NCBI GenBank assembly: GCA_040216735.1
Contig: JAVJOO010000001.1
Location: forward strand, 1 to 64,000
Reading direction: 5' to 3'
Source: Alphaproteobacteria bacterium
GTDB taxonomy: Bacteria; Pseudomonadota; Alphaproteobacteria; SHVP01
Length of the DNA: 64,000 nucleotides
The first letter of the stretch is position 1, and each line of letters opens with the position of its first letter. The notes beneath the pieces were generated by a model, which saw only the letters and a program-made list of their open reading frames with translations, was not told where the DNA came from and searched no databases. Positions 50,845-59,610 of this stretch are shown here, piece after piece. The position numbers were made by a program, and so were the translations under genes.

Positions 50845-51702
50845 CTATTCGGCGCAGGCGATTTCCACCACGCGGGCTTCCTCCATGCGCACGGCGCCCA
50901 GCGTCATGCACAGATAGACCTGCATGGCGTAGGACTTGTCCGACCGCTCGGTGATCTTGGTCACCACGTCTTCGCCGAACGCGAGTTTCATCCCGCGTTT
51001 TTGCCAGGCAAAGCACAGCCGGTCGCCGTTGCCGTCCACCGGGAGGCGTTCCGAATGGAGGAAGCGGAAGCCGAGGAACGAATCGATCTCGCCGTGCTTC
51101 AACGCCTTGACGGTGTTGTAGTCCGACGAGGTCACCTGGGTGTCGCCCAGCAGATCGTCGATCTGCTCGGCCGAGGTGACGATAAAACGATCCTCCTTCT
51201 CGACCTCGCCCTGATCCAACAGCTTGGCCGCGGCCCGCAGTTTGGTCAGGGTCAGGCCCGCCGCGCCCACACCGACCTGTTGGCCGGCGGGAAACGCTTG
51301 GGACCCGGTACCGTCCTTGCCGGTGATCGCGGTCGCGTTGAACGCGGCGATGATCACGTCGTCGATCGCCCGGCCCATCGCCATACCGCCGGCCTGGACA
51401 TATTCGGACTGCATCGAGGACAGCATCCGCACCTGGTCCTGCCGGTCGATCAAGTCGGCCCACTCATAGTCGGTGAGCACGGCCTTGCGCCGGGTGTGCG
51501 GGGTTTCCACCAGCGGCGTGTCGCCGTGGCGGGTGGTACGTTTTTGCGCGGCCGAAGCGCCGATCAAATCGAAGTAGGCGGCCTCGCCCGTCACTTTCTC
51601 TTCCGAAACAGCGGCGCGCAGCCGTGACGTTTTTTGCTGCGCAAGCTGGATGACGTTCTCGCGGTAGTGCTGCACGAACGCCTGGGTAATTTGCGTCGAC
51701 AT
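50845..51702 (-). CDS. Major capsid protein (Phage_capsid_2-like)
   Basis: A 285-residue head protein. The N-terminus MSTQITQAFVQHYRENVIQL, then AAYFDLIGASAAQKRTTRHG and VLTDYEWADLIDRQDQVRM, matches the phiKZ-unrelated Phage_capsid_2 family of HK97-fold capsids in podoviruses. GGAAAGGAAACC precedes the ATG at 51702; the frame continues upstream but without family sequence. The 290-bp leader (51703-51992) between it and the divergent DUF2927-like gene holds short inverted repeats and probably promoters for both. Confidence 0.88.
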   Translation of the reverse strand: MSTQITQAFVQHYRENVIQLAQQKTSRLRAAVSEEKVTGEAAYFDLIGASAAQKRTTRHGDTPLVETPHTRRKAVLTDYEWADLIDRQDQVRMLSSMQSEYVQAGGMAMGRAIDDVIIAAFNATAITGKDGTGSQAFPAGQQVGVGAAGLTLTKLRAAAKLLDQGEVEKEDRFIVTSAEQIDDLLGDTQVTSSDYNTVKALKHGEIDSFLGFRFLHSERLPVDGNGDRLCFAWQKRGMKLAFGEDVVTKITERSDKSYAMQVYLCMTLGAVRMEEARVVEIACAE

Positions 51703-51992
51703 CGGTTTCCTTTCCGTCTTGCAAGGGTTGAGACGCCGTTGAAAACGGCGCCAAGCGCGACCCAAAGGGGTGCCCGCACGGGGTGCGGACCCTGACCGGA
51801 TCGCCATGTTCAAAAAGACCGGGCCGGCGGCGTCGCGCAGCGGCGACGACCGCCGGGTCCCCGGCAGAAGGGTTCCCGCAAAGCGCACCTTGCGGGGAAA
51901 ATGTGGGCAACGCCGCCCGCCTCGGATCGGGCGTCGGATTTCCCGCCACTTCCGTGCATACTTGAGGCGAACAACGTTGAAGGAGGCTAAAC

Positions 51993-52787
51993 GTGAGCCG
52001 TGCCGTCCTTATCGGCCTTGCCGTTCTTGCCGGAACGTTTGCCATCGCGGCCGTCCTCGCCCGGCCCAACTTGCCGACCGAACCGGCCCCCGAAACGGCG
52101 GCGCCGCCGACGGTGGACGCGATGGTCGCCCACTTCGATCAGCTCGCCTTCCGCGGCCATGGGCGCAACCGACTCTCGCGGTGGTTTGGCCCGATCTATC
52201 TCGTCCTGGACACATCGAGCGACCGCGAGCGCATTCCGGAGTTCAAAATCGACGTGCTGGCCATGGAGTTGCGCCGGTCGACCGGCTATTTCGCAGTCCC
52301 GGTCCTGAATCGGGATACCCAGTCGGCCGAAAATGCCATTCGCTTGTATGTTGGCGGCCCCAACGCCGCACCGCTGATCGAGCGGCGTTTTGACGCGGAA
52401 GGCTCAGACAATTGCGCCATGGTGCGGGTGCGCAGGCCGGAGGACGGGCGGCCCCATAGCGGAACGGTGGCGTTGACCGGAGAGTTCGCGGAAGAACTCC
52501 TGTCGCCCTGCCTCCTCTGGGGTGTTGCGAGCATTCTCGGACTCCAAGCGCCCGCGTGCGTGGTTCGCCCCTCGCTTTTTTGCGACGCGGACCCGAAGGA
52601 TCAGGTCTACCCCCTCGATCTCCTCATGCTAGAGGCGCTCTTCCATCCGAAGGTCGAACAAGGGATGACCCGCGCCGACGCACTCCCCATTGTTCGGCGC
52701 TTCTTTATGGAAAAGATTCAGGCGCTCCAGACCGCGCCCAACCGGCCCGAAGACAGCGACCCGCACGATCGCCCAAGCCCCGCCTAG
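51993..52787 (+). CDS. Membrane-anchored DUF2927-like protein (cargo copy 2, distant)
   Basis: A 264-residue protein with a transmembrane or signal segment (AVLIGLAVLAGTFAIAAVLA) and a divergent DUF2927 domain: MVAHFDQLAF, CLLWGVASILGLQAPACVVRPSLFCDAD, then LEALFHPKVEQGMTRADALPI. Order and spacing match the three closer paralogues (46319, 55309, 55952), but identity is low. GTG start at 51993 with AGGAGG upstream. It converges with the minus-strand gene at 52784 (4-bp overlap). Confidence 0.8.
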   Translation: MSRAVLIGLAVLAGTFAIAAVLARPNLPTEPAPETAAPPTVDAMVAHFDQLAFRGHGRNRLSRWFGPIYLVLDTSSDRERIPEFKIDVLAMELRRSTGYFAVPVLNRDTQSAENAIRLYVGGPNAAPLIERRFDAEGSDNCAMVRVRRPEDGRPHSGTVALTGEFAEELLSPCLLWGVASILGLQAPACVVRPSLFCDADPKDQVYPLDLLMLEALFHPKVEQGMTRADALPIVRRFFMEKIQALQTAPNRPEDSDPHDRPSPA

Positions 52788-53491
52788 CGGGGTTCCCAGT
52801 TGCGATAGCCACCGACCTTTTCTTGGACCGCCCGGCGTTGCCGATCGTTCTCGGCAGCGTCCTCGCGTGCCTTTTGGGCCAACTTCCCCTCCAGCCACTC
52901 TTTAGGCCCAAGTCGTTTCGGTGCCACATCGACAATCATGCCCGCCTGTTCGGTTATGAAGTCCGATCTCTTACGGGGGAACAAATCCAAAGCGGCCGTC
53001 GGCCCGGTCGCGAGGTTCATAATACTCTTCGCGACATCGCCGCCCATGCCCAGGCGGGCACCCCACTTCTCCGAACTATCGACCTTGATGCCGGCCTGCT
53101 CGGCACGCTCAAACGCGGCGTCCCAATTGGAGAGCTGGATGTGAGCAAGGAAAGGCGGAAACAGGCCCCAGAGAAATTTTTCTGTTGGGCTCAGAGATTT
53201 GGGATCGCGAGGGTTCCTACGGGAGAGAACTTCGTGCTTGTAGGCGTTATTGTACAAGCTATTCGGCCTACCGGCAGTGTTCTGCTGCGCGCCCGTCAAC
53301 GCACCGCTAAGGGCCGGGCCGTACTCTTCGGGAATGGCCTGCTCTTCGGGAATTACCTGCTCTTCAGGATAGGCACGCGCGTATAGATCCTCCATGTCGC
53401 GGGTGGCGGTGGGATCTCCCGCATGGAAAGGGTGCGCCCCATTGGCGCGGATTTCGGCGATCCAACGTTTGGCGACATCCGGTGTCATCAT
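52784..53491 (-). CDS. Phage hypothetical protein with N-terminal HPF/HPY motif
   Basis: A 235-residue protein. The N-terminus (AKRWIAEIRANGAHPFHAGD ... EDLYARAYPEE) carries the same short motif as the proteins at 53903 and 59962. The C-terminal half is basic and charged (KEWLEGKLAQKAREDAAEN), with a central AGIKVDSSEKWGARLGMGGD. No known family. It lies in the scaffold-like group between portal and capsid. Confidence 0.68.
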   Translation of the reverse strand: MMTPDVAKRWIAEIRANGAHPFHAGDPTATRDMEDLYARAYPEEQVIPEEQAIPEEYGPALSGALTGAQQNTAGRPNSLYNNAYKHEVLSRRNPRDPKSLSPTEKFLWGLFPPFLAHIQLSNWDAAFERAEQAGIKVDSSEKWGARLGMGGDVAKSIMNLATGPTAALDLFPRKRSDFITEQAGMIVDVAPKRLGPKEWLEGKLAQKAREDAAENDRQRRAVQEKVGGYRNWEPR

Positions 53492-53598
53492 GGTTCTCTC
53501 TCCTTGGAATAATGTTTTGAAAAGTTTTGGACCGGCATGGACGCCCCCACACGCGGCAAGCCTTGAGCCTCCCGGCCGGGCCCCCTAGAGTCGGCGCT

Positions 53599-53763
53599 AT
53601 GCGCTGGACCCCTGTCGTCATCCTGTTGATCGCCCTGGCGGTCGCCGTCGTCGTCGCCCGGGGTTTGCCCGAGGACACCGCGAACGTGCGCGACCCAAAC
53701 GCCAAGCCGACGCCGGTCGACGCCGCCGCCGAAGCCGCCGCGCCGCCCGCCCGGACCGACTAA
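53599..53763 (+). CDS. Small plus-strand membrane protein
   Basis: A 54-residue protein, RWTPVVILLIALAVAVVVARG, one transmembrane helix followed by a proline/alanine-rich acidic tail (KPTPVDAAAEAAAPPA). Encoded on the cargo strand in a gap between two minus-strand phage genes. No strong ribosome site, but the frame is well delimited. Role unknown. Confidence 0.5.
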   Translation: MRWTPVVILLIALAVAVVVARGLPEDTANVRDPNAKPTPVDAAAEAAAPPARTD

Positions 53764-53902
53764 CCCGCGCCCGCCCCGCCGCCGGCGCGGGGCCACACCG
53801 GCGACACCGGCCCCATCGGCAATCCCGCCGACAACGCCGACCCAGGCGACCCAGGCGACTCCGCCGACAATGTCGATATCGGCGGCCCCGCCGACCACGC
53901 CG

Positions 53903-54466
53903 CTACCCCGGATAGGCGATCCGGTACAGCCCTTCCATGTCCGCCACCGCCAACCTGTGCGCCGGGTGCGCCCCGTCGTGGTAGGGATGCGCGGCATCGC
54001 TCCGGATCGCCCGGATCGCCGCCAACGCTTCGTGCTGCACCGCCGCGTCGGGCGCGACGGCCGCCTCGTCCTTGCCGGCGAGCCGGCTCGCGATCAAATG
54101 AAACGAATACAACAACCGCGGATCGCCGATCAGCCGCGGCCCAAACCCCAGCTCCGCCATCAACCCCGCCGCCGTCGCCACATTGGCATCGAAACAGTCG
54201 CCCCACTCGGCCACCAGTTGCTCCATGCCGAGGGCATGTTCGTAGGTGGCGCGCGCATCGACCTCCTGGCGTTCATGCAACATGTCGCTGACGAACCCGG
54301 CGAACGCACGCGGCGCAATCTCGCGCCGCTTCGCATGCCGCGCCGCGCGCGCCACGGCCACCTCGTCGACCCCAACTCCCTCGGGCGGCGCATAGATGAA
54401 ATAGTCGGTCGTTCCGTCGCCATCGACGTCCACCGGTTGCAAAGTTCCTGCTGCGTTCATCGCCAA
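53903..54466 (-). CDS. Scaffold-like phage protein with C-terminal HPY motif
   Basis: A 187-residue protein, helix-rich in the middle (RATYEHALGMEQLVAEWGD), which ends in AIRSDAAHPYHDGAHPAHR ... MEGLYRIAYPG. The same motif is at the N-terminus of the proteins at 52784 and 59962, so it may be a binding tag for a shared partner such as capsid or portal. Position between portal and capsid suits a scaffolding or capsid-assembly protein (inference). Confidence 0.7.
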   Translation of the reverse strand: MAMNAAGTLQPVDVDGDGTTDYFIYAPPEGVGVDEVAVARAARHAKRREIAPRAFAGFVSDMLHERQEVDARATYEHALGMEQLVAEWGDCFDANVATAAGLMAELGFGPRLIGDPRLLYSFHLIASRLAGKDEAAVAPDAAVQHEALAAIRAIRSDAAHPYHDGAHPAHRLAVADMEGLYRIAYPG

Positions 54467-54540
54467 CTCCTATTTGCGATCAAGTTGAAAAGACCGGACG
54501 CACCCGCGTCCGCAACACCCAACCCATGGGTGAAGAGAAA

Positions 54541-54571
54541 AAGTGAGAAGTGAGAAGTGAGAAGTGAGAAG
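54541..54571. repeat. Tandem AAGTGAG heptamer (about 4.4 copies)
   Basis: Four exact AAGTGAG units plus AAG, upstream of a palindromic repeat and the paralogous gene at 54750, mirroring the (AG)n tract at 45522-45549. Noncoding; the surrounding 54467-54749 gap shows no gene. Confidence 0.95.
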
Positions 54572-54607
54572 ACGGCACCGAACGGGCAAACCCCTGACAA
54601 GACCACG

Positions 54608-54655
54608 TCATCCTGAGGAGGGCCGCGCAAAGCGCGGCCCGTCCCGAAGGACCCG
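54608..54655. repeat. Dispersed palindromic repeat TCATCCTGAG...CCGAAGGA, copy 2
   Basis: Matches 45626-45670 almost base for base over the stem GGGCCGCGC/GCGCGGCCC and flanking TCATCCTGAGGA and CCGTCCCGAAGGAC. It lies at the same place relative to the paralogous downstream gene, as part of a duplicated segment. Confidence 0.88.
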
Positions 54656-54749
54656 CCCTAGGCCACCGCCGTCCAAGAAGGACTAGCCCAGCAAAACCGT
54701 CTGACGGATATCAGGGCCACAAAGCGGTGCAATGCGCGCCCGCGCCGCG

Positions 54750-55262
54750 TTACTGCCCCAGCAGCCGCGGCCGCTGCACCAGGGGCCGGGTCAACAACCC
54801 GCGCGGTCCTGTCGGGTTCTGCCGGTCGCGAATGACCGCCGCCCGCCGCCGCCGCTCATTCGCCGCATCGCCCTCAACCTGCGCATCCTGCGCCGCGCGG
54901 TCGGCGACCGCCGTATCGACAACCGGTGCCGGCATCCGCTCCTCGGCCGGCAACGGCACCACCGGCAACGGCGCCAAGGCCGGCTGGTTCACCCGCGGCG
55001 GCGACCGCTCCTCCGGCGGCAACGGCACCACCCGAAGCGGCGAGGGTGGCGTTTCGCCAACCTCGTTGAAACCTGGGTCGGGAGCACCAACCGCTTCCGA
55101 ACTACCGCTGTCTCGGCCGAAATTCGGCGAGTCCAGGCCGAAGTCCATGCCGCTGCCACTTAATCCCAGTCCATCGAATGTGGGCTGGCTAAACCCAAAA
55201 TCTAGCCCAAAATCATCTGCGACGCCGTCGAAGCCAAGACCGCTAAAACTTGGAATAGACAT
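54750..55262 (-). CDS. Low-complexity phage protein, paralogue of 45767-46276
   Basis: A 170-residue protein with the same three-part layout as the paralogue: glycine-phenylalanine motifs (FSGLGFDGVADDFGLDFGF), the doubled VVPLPPEER/VVPLPAEER segment and the RDRQNPTGPRGLLTRPLVQ end. The C-terminal 80 residues are almost identical between copies, the N-termini are divergent. Divergent from the DUF2927 gene at 55309. Confidence 0.72.
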   Translation of the reverse strand: MSIPSFSGLGFDGVADDFGLDFGFSQPTFDGLGLSGSGMDFGLDSPNFGRDSGSSEAVGAPDPGFNEVGETPPSPLRVVPLPPEERSPPRVNQPALAPLPVVPLPAEERMPAPVVDTAVADRAAQDAQVEGDAANERRRRAAVIRDRQNPTGPRGLLTRPLVQRPRLLGQ

Positions 55263-55308
55263 GTCAGTTCCTTTCCTGTGATTGCCTGTGATCGGTTAGG
55301 ATGCCCAT

Positions 55309-55971
55309 ATGCGATGGGTTGCCTTGATCGCCCTCATCACGATGGTTTCCGCGGCAAGCGAAGCTGCGTCATACCGTCAGATTATGCGCCAGTTCGAAGC
55401 GATTGCTTTCTCCGACGAGGGCGAAACATATTCGGATCGCTTCGAACGCTGGGAAGGGCCACCGGTGAAAATTCGGGTGCGCGGCCAGGCACCCTCGGAT
55501 CTTCTTCTCGCGGTGATCTCGCAGCTATCGACCCTTTCGGGGATCAGCATTGAGGTCCGTGAACCAGCGAACGTCATCATTGAATACGTCCCTCAGGGTT
55601 GCAGCATCCATGCCTCAGGATACCGAGGCAGAATTCGTATCAGCACGAGGAACCCTCTATCCACTGTCCACTGTACCTACGAAGAACTCGCCCAACTGAT
55701 CGGCCCGGCCAACGACGCTTGCCACTACCGCCCGTCGATCTTCTGCGATTCCGACTTCCCGGAAGCTTACACCGACGCTGACAAGATCATCCTCCGAACG
55801 ACTTTCGATCCGCGCCTACGCAAAGGCATGACACGCGAAGAAGGCATGCCCATCGCCCGCCAAATCATCCGCGAGCTTTACGAAGAACAGTACGGCCCGA
55901 TCCGCGACGAAGACGGTGAACGCAACTCCCAGACCGACTCCGAGAGTACCGATGCCCTTTCGCTGCCTTAG
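55309..55971 (+). CDS. Secreted DUF2927 protein (cargo copy 3)
   Basis: A 220-residue protein with a short signal peptide (WVALIALITMVSAASEA) and DUF2927 domain: CTYEELAQLIGPANDACHYR, then ADKIILRTTFDPRLRKGMT. Closest relative in the window is 46319, with near-identical C-terminal 100 residues. Paired divergently with the low-complexity gene at 54750. The next DUF2927 gene starts inside its last 20 bp. Confidence 0.86.
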   Translation: MRWVALIALITMVSAASEAASYRQIMRQFEAIAFSDEGETYSDRFERWEGPPVKIRVRGQAPSDLLLAVISQLSTLSGISIEVREPANVIIEYVPQGCSIHASGYRGRIRISTRNPLSTVHCTYEELAQLIGPANDACHYRPSIFCDSDFPEAYTDADKIILRTTFDPRLRKGMTREEGMPIARQIIRELYEEQYGPIRDEDGERNSQTDSESTDALSLP

Positions 55972-56650
55972 ACGCAGCGCCGTTTCTCCGGGACTCATCT
56001 TTGTCCTAGCCGCACTTCTTTGGCCAACCGTCGGCCATCCCGCCTCGTACGACGAGATCGTTCGGCAATTCGCCGCGATCGCGTTTTCCAGCGAAGACGC
56101 AATGCCAGGTACGATCCGCCGCACGAATGCGTTCGAACGTTGGTCGGGACCACCCGTTCTAGTGCGTAGGTTCGGTCGCATCGATCCGGTCATTCACGAC
56201 GTTCTCGCACAGCTTCGTGTGCTGTCCGGACTGGACATCAGAATTGCCGAACCGGCCAACGTTTTTGTTCATTTTGGGCGTTCGCAATGCCGAGGACTAG
56301 GGTACACAGACCGTGTTGACGTGACGATCGGAACGATTTCGACCGTCCACTGCGTCTATGAAGAACTCGCGCAAACCATCGGCCCTACCGACGACGCCTG
56401 CGAGTATCGCCCCTCAATCTTTTGCGACCTCGACTTCCCCGTGACCTACAACGAAGCCGACAAAATCATCCTCCGCACGACATTCGACCCGCGCCTGCGC
56501 AACGGCATGACGCGCGAAGAAGGGATGCCCATCGCCCGGCAAATCATCCGCGAACTCTACGAAGAACAATACGGCCCGATCCGCGAGGACGACGGCGAAC
56601 GCGATGCCAAGACCGACGCCGAGAGTACCGACACCCTCTCGCTGCCTTAG
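55952..56650 (+). CDS. Secreted DUF2927 protein (cargo copy 4)
   Basis: A 232-residue protein with signal peptide (GLIFVLAALLWPTVGHPAS), nearly identical in this region to copy 1 (46319), then the DUF2927 motifs CVYEELAQTIGPTDDACEYR and ADKIILRTTFDPRLRNGMT. The ATG at 55952 overlaps copy 3 by 20 bp in another frame, so the two are probably co-translated. Signal peptide closer to copy 1 but tail closer to copy 3, suggesting recombination among copies (inference). Confidence 0.85.
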   Translation: MPFRCLRRSAVSPGLIFVLAALLWPTVGHPASYDEIVRQFAAIAFSSEDAMPGTIRRTNAFERWSGPPVLVRRFGRIDPVIHDVLAQLRVLSGLDIRIAEPANVFVHFGRSQCRGLGYTDRVDVTIGTISTVHCVYEELAQTIGPTDDACEYRPSIFCDLDFPVTYNEADKIILRTTFDPRLRNGMTREEGMPIARQIIRELYEEQYGPIREDDGERDAKTDAESTDTLSLP

Positions 56651-56673
56651 CCGCCGCCCTTCCCCCCCAGCCC

Positions 56674-56967
56674 CTACCCCGCGCCGCCCGGTGCGTCGGC
56701 CCGTGTCGCGGCGGCGGTCATCTGCCGGATCCGCAACACCACACCGCGTTGGGCCGAGCGGGCATGGCTCTCGGTCGGGTCGCCCACCACGTAGGTCGCG
56801 CCGCCGAACAGTCGATCGAGGTCGGCCAGCACGCGCTCGCCGGCGGGGCCGCTGAACACCGCGCGGTAGTCACGCAGCAAGCGGGCGAATGCAGCCTCGC
56901 CCATGTCGCCGCGCGCGCCCTGCGCATCGATCGCGGCGTGGGCCGCAGCCCAGGGATCGCCGCTCAT
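56674..56967 (-). CDS. Bbp19-like small phage protein
   Basis: A 97-residue protein. LLRDYRAVFSGPAGERVLADLDRLFGG followed by RSAQRGVVLRIRQM matches the Bbp19-type domain first noted in Bordetella phage BPP-1. It starts within the portal stop (ATGA overlap). Function unknown; a head-assembly role is likely by position. Confidence 0.78.
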   Translation of the reverse strand: MSGDPWAAAHAAIDAQGARGDMGEAAFARLLRDYRAVFSGPAGERVLADLDRLFGGATYVVGDPTESHARSAQRGVVLRIRQMTAAATRADAPGGAG

Positions 56968-58643
56968 GCGCCCACCCCTTGGCGCAGCGCGGCCAACCCA
57001 TCGTCCGCGCCGGCCCCCGCCGCCACGGGTACGCCCTCGCCGCCGCCACCATCGGCCCCCGCGCCTTGGACTTGCGCCACCGCCGCCTGCTGTTGCTGGC
57101 GCGCTTGCGCTTGCGCCGCGCGGCGTTGCGCCACCGCTTGGGGCGAGCGCACGTAGGCCGGTGGCAAGCCCAAAATCTCCGCCGCGTCGCGCGCCGCGGC
57201 CTCGGCATCGATGATGTCGAGAATCTGCGGGTTGGTCTGGATCGCCGCTTGGTTCGACGCATACCAATCCTGCAACGCCCGCAAGCGGTGCATCTTGGAG
57301 GCCTGCGCCAGCGGCGAGGCATACTCGATGTCCATCCGTTTGGCGGCCCGGAACGCCTGCGGCACCTCGCCCAGCGCGCCGGCCCGCAGCATCAGCATGA
57401 AACACCGTTCGACCAACGGATTGAGCAATTCCGATTCGAGCCGCGCCACCGTCGGACCGACGATGCGCAGCATTTCCTCGCGCCGCTCCAGCACTTCGGT
57501 CGCGGTCATTTGCGGCGAGTCCTTCATCCGCAATTTGTCGGCATGCATCCCGCGCATGATGCGCGCGCGGTAGTCGGCCTCCTTGGTTTGCTCGATCGCG
57601 ACGTTGCCGCGCCAGTCGATTTGCGTCGGTTTGTCGTCGAGCTGCCCGTCCCAGTGGTTCTGCGCGCCGGGCGTGAGCTGCAACTGCCCCGACGCCAACG
57701 TTCCCTCCTTGATCAAGAACGGCGGGTACAACGCCAGCGGCAACGCCTCCAACCCATAGCGCACGATCAAGTTCAGCGTCTTGATATCGGGCAACGCCAG
57801 CATCGCCGGCGAACGCCCGTAAATTTCGCGTGCGGCCTTGGACCAGCGCGGCACATGGAACGGCATTTCCTCATAGCGGCCGGCCCGGACGACATGCCGT
57901 CCCTCGACCGCGATATAGGCGCTAGCCCACTCAAGGTCCTTGCCCAGCCGGCTGCGCTCCCGCCGCACCGTGCGGGGAAAAACCCCGTGCACAAAGTCGA
58001 ACGAGCGCTCGCCTTTGAGGGTTTCCCGCGCCGCCGCGCGGATCGGGTCGGGCAGGTCGGCCAAGCCGAAATGCTGCGCGGCCTGGCGTGCGGTCAACGC
58101 GAACCGGCGAAACACGGTATCGACCGCGCCCTGCGCGTCCTCGTCGATCACGTATTCGGCGATCGGGATCGTCTGAAACGCAAACCCGTTGAACCCGACC
58201 TGACGCACCGGTTTTTCCTCGGTCAGCAGATTGGCGGTCCCCACCGTCACCAAGTCGAGCAACGTTTCGTGGATGACCGAATAGAAATTGCTGGCGCCCA
58301 GCTCCTCCAACAATTCCTCGCGCGCGCCATAGAGCCAGTCGCGCACGACCGCATCCTGCTCCAACCCGCGGGCGCGAAACGCGAACCACGGCCGGTCGCG
58401 CGGCGTCAGCGCGCTTTGCAACGACGACGCAAGGTCGCCCGCCGCCTGGGCCGCGGTGGAGTCGAACATCTTTTCGCTCCGCTTGGCGCCGGGGCTGCGC
58501 GCCACCGTCACGTCGGCCTTGCGCGGCAGCGTGACGTCGAGCACGTCCTGCCAATGCGCCTCCCACGTCCCGCGCCGCGACTTAAGGTCCTCGTAGCGCT
58601 GAATAATATCGTCGCCCGAGGGCGCGGTCGTCGGTTCGCTCAT
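56964..58643 (-). CDS. Portal (head-tail connector) protein, T7 gp8-like
   Basis: Dodecameric portal that joins head to tail and admits DNA. The 559-residue protein starts MSEPTTAPSGDDIIQRYEDL and has LPRKADVTV, KMFDSTAAQAAGDLASSLQS and LTPRDRPWFAFRAR, which mark the podovirus head-tail connector family; the C-terminus is a long Gln/Ala helix. AGGAGG before the ATG at 58643 fixes the start. Bbp19-like gene follows. Confidence 0.9.
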   Translation of the reverse strand: MSEPTTAPSGDDIIQRYEDLKSRRGTWEAHWQDVLDVTLPRKADVTVARSPGAKRSEKMFDSTAAQAAGDLASSLQSALTPRDRPWFAFRARGLEQDAVVRDWLYGAREELLEELGASNFYSVIHETLLDLVTVGTANLLTEEKPVRQVGFNGFAFQTIPIAEYVIDEDAQGAVDTVFRRFALTARQAAQHFGLADLPDPIRAAARETLKGERSFDFVHGVFPRTVRRERSRLGKDLEWASAYIAVEGRHVVRAGRYEEMPFHVPRWSKAAREIYGRSPAMLALPDIKTLNLIVRYGLEALPLALYPPFLIKEGTLASGQLQLTPGAQNHWDGQLDDKPTQIDWRGNVAIEQTKEADYRARIMRGMHADKLRMKDSPQMTATEVLERREEMLRIVGPTVARLESELLNPLVERCFMLMLRAGALGEVPQAFRAAKRMDIEYASPLAQASKMHRLRALQDWYASNQAAIQTNPQILDIIDAEAAARDAAEILGLPPAYVRSPQAVAQRRAAQAQARQQQQAAVAQVQGAGADGGGGEGVPVAAGAGADDGLAALRQGVGA

Positions 58644-58701
58644 GAAATGCCTCCTGGGCTGGGCATAGGGATGGGTCGGAATGGATTGGAACAGCGAGTG
58701 A

Positions 58702-58857
58702 TTGAGTGGAAACTGGGCGGCACGAACCGGACTACCGAAAACAAGCGAGGACGAAACGCTCAAACGGTGGACCGGATGGTGGTTGTCCTGGCCCTGGTGG
58801 GCATTCGGCATCTATTCGTTGATAGACTTCGTCTCCGGGGCAATAAGGAATTTCTAA
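58702..58857 (+). CDS. Tiny Trp-rich membrane protein, A-type 1 (divergent)
   Basis: A 51-residue frame from a TTG: short charged head (SGNWAARTGLPKTSEDE), then LKRWTGWWLSWPWWAFGIYS, the A-type signature W-x2-WW-L-x-WP-x-W, and one hydrophobic segment. It is the most divergent A-type copy and has a weak ribosome site, so it is supported mainly by similarity to the three clearer copies at 59061, 59456 and 59769. Confidence 0.55.
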   Translation: MSGNWAARTGLPKTSEDETLKRWTGWWLSWPWWAFGIYSLIDFVSGAIRNF

Positions 58858-58894
58858 CGGCCGGGTTTCGACCGGTCTGCATCACCCCGGTGCG

Positions 58895-59050
58895 GTGCGT
58901 CTCGCCCGACGCAGGCCGATCGGAAACTGCCGACCCGTCCTATGGACGCTTCTTGTGGTAAGCGTCGCCTTCGGCTTGCCGGTGTTCGCGATGGGCGTCG
59001 GCAATATCGTCACGGTCCTTTATTTCGTGATGTCAACACCGTCGCCGTGA
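58895..59050 (+). CDS. Tiny membrane protein, B-type 1
   Basis: A 51-residue protein from a GTG at 58895: basic head (RLARRRPIGNCRP), then VLWTLLVVSVAFGLPVFAMG and IVTVLYFVM, two hydrophobic segments. The VLWT-x-LV-x2-VAFG stretch is shared with the B-type protein at 59268. It ends 10 bp before the next A-type gene. Confidence 0.6.
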   Translation: MRLARRRPIGNCRPVLWTLLVVSVAFGLPVFAMGVGNIVTVLYFVMSTPSP

Positions 59051-59060
59051 TGTTAGCCCC

Positions 59061-59219
59061 ATGACCGATCCCAACGCCGATCCCGCGGCCCCGCGCTACT
59101 GGACCAACAAACGCCTGGGGGCGTGGATCCGGTGGTGGCTGTTCTGGCCGATTTGGTTCTACGCCCTCGCAAGTCTCGCGGCGGCTGAAATATCTTTACG
59201 GCACATCGCGGGTTGGTAG
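59061..59219 (+). CDS. Tiny Trp-rich membrane protein, A-type 2
   Basis: A 52-residue protein: RYWTNKRLGAWIRWWLFWPI then WFYALASLAAAE. The head MTDPNADPAAPRYWT is nearly the same as in the copy at 59456 (MTEPNALPTRTRYWT). One transmembrane helix is expected, with a dense Trp belt at its cytoplasmic edge. Unknown function. Confidence 0.7.
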   Translation: MTDPNADPAAPRYWTNKRLGAWIRWWLFWPIWFYALASLAAAEISLRHIAGW

Positions 59220-59267
59220 CCCGAAGTGGGGTCGAAAACTGTCCATAAATGTCGTCAGTCAACTAGA

Positions 59268-59453
59268 ATGACCGCGCACGTTATGACGAATACAAATCCA
59301 GATGCGGGCGCCGCGACACCTCTAAACAGCGCGAAAGGCCGCAGGTTCGTTCTTTGGACCGTCCTCGTCGCCGCTGTTGCGTTCGGCACATTGCTATTTG
59401 TGCTCAGCGCTGCAGCGTTGGGCGGTGTCTTTCTCATCATGATGCAGCTCTAG
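59268..59453 (+). CDS. Tiny membrane protein, B-type 2
   Basis: A 61-residue protein with a polar head (TNTNPDAGAATPLNSAKG) and RRFVLWTVLVAAVAFGTLLF followed by a second hydrophobic stretch (AALGGVFLIMMQL). VLWT-x-LV-x2-VAFG aligns with the copy at 58895. An internal ATG at 59283 is an alternative start. Two bases separate it from the next gene. Confidence 0.68.
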   Translation: MTAHVMTNTNPDAGAATPLNSAKGRRFVLWTVLVAAVAFGTLLFVLSAAALGGVFLIMMQL

Positions 59454-59455
59454 CC

Positions 59456-59602
59456 ATGACCGAACCCAACGCCCTGCCAACGAGAACGCGCTATTGGACC
59501 GAGAGGCGACTTTGGGCGTGGATCAGGTGGTGGCTGTTTTGGCCGATTTGGTTGTACGGGCTGGCAAGTTTCGCAACGCTGAAGCTCACCCTCCACTTAT
59601 AG
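59456..59602 (+). CDS. Tiny Trp-rich membrane protein, A-type 3
   Basis: A 48-residue protein: RYWTERRLWAWIRWWLFWPI then WLYGLASFATLKLTLHL. About 70% identical to the copy at 59061 over the shared region. The upstream frame extends to 59354 but the ATG at 59456 matches the paralogues' start. Confidence 0.72.
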   Translation: MTEPNALPTRTRYWTERRLWAWIRWWLFWPIWLYGLASFATLKLTLHL

Positions 59603-59610
59603 GAGGTGGA

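Noticed and set aside
56889-58961. 690-residue plus-strand open frame opposite the portal gene
   Set aside because: It is antisense to a well-supported portal protein and has Arg-rich, non-protein-like composition caused by high GC.
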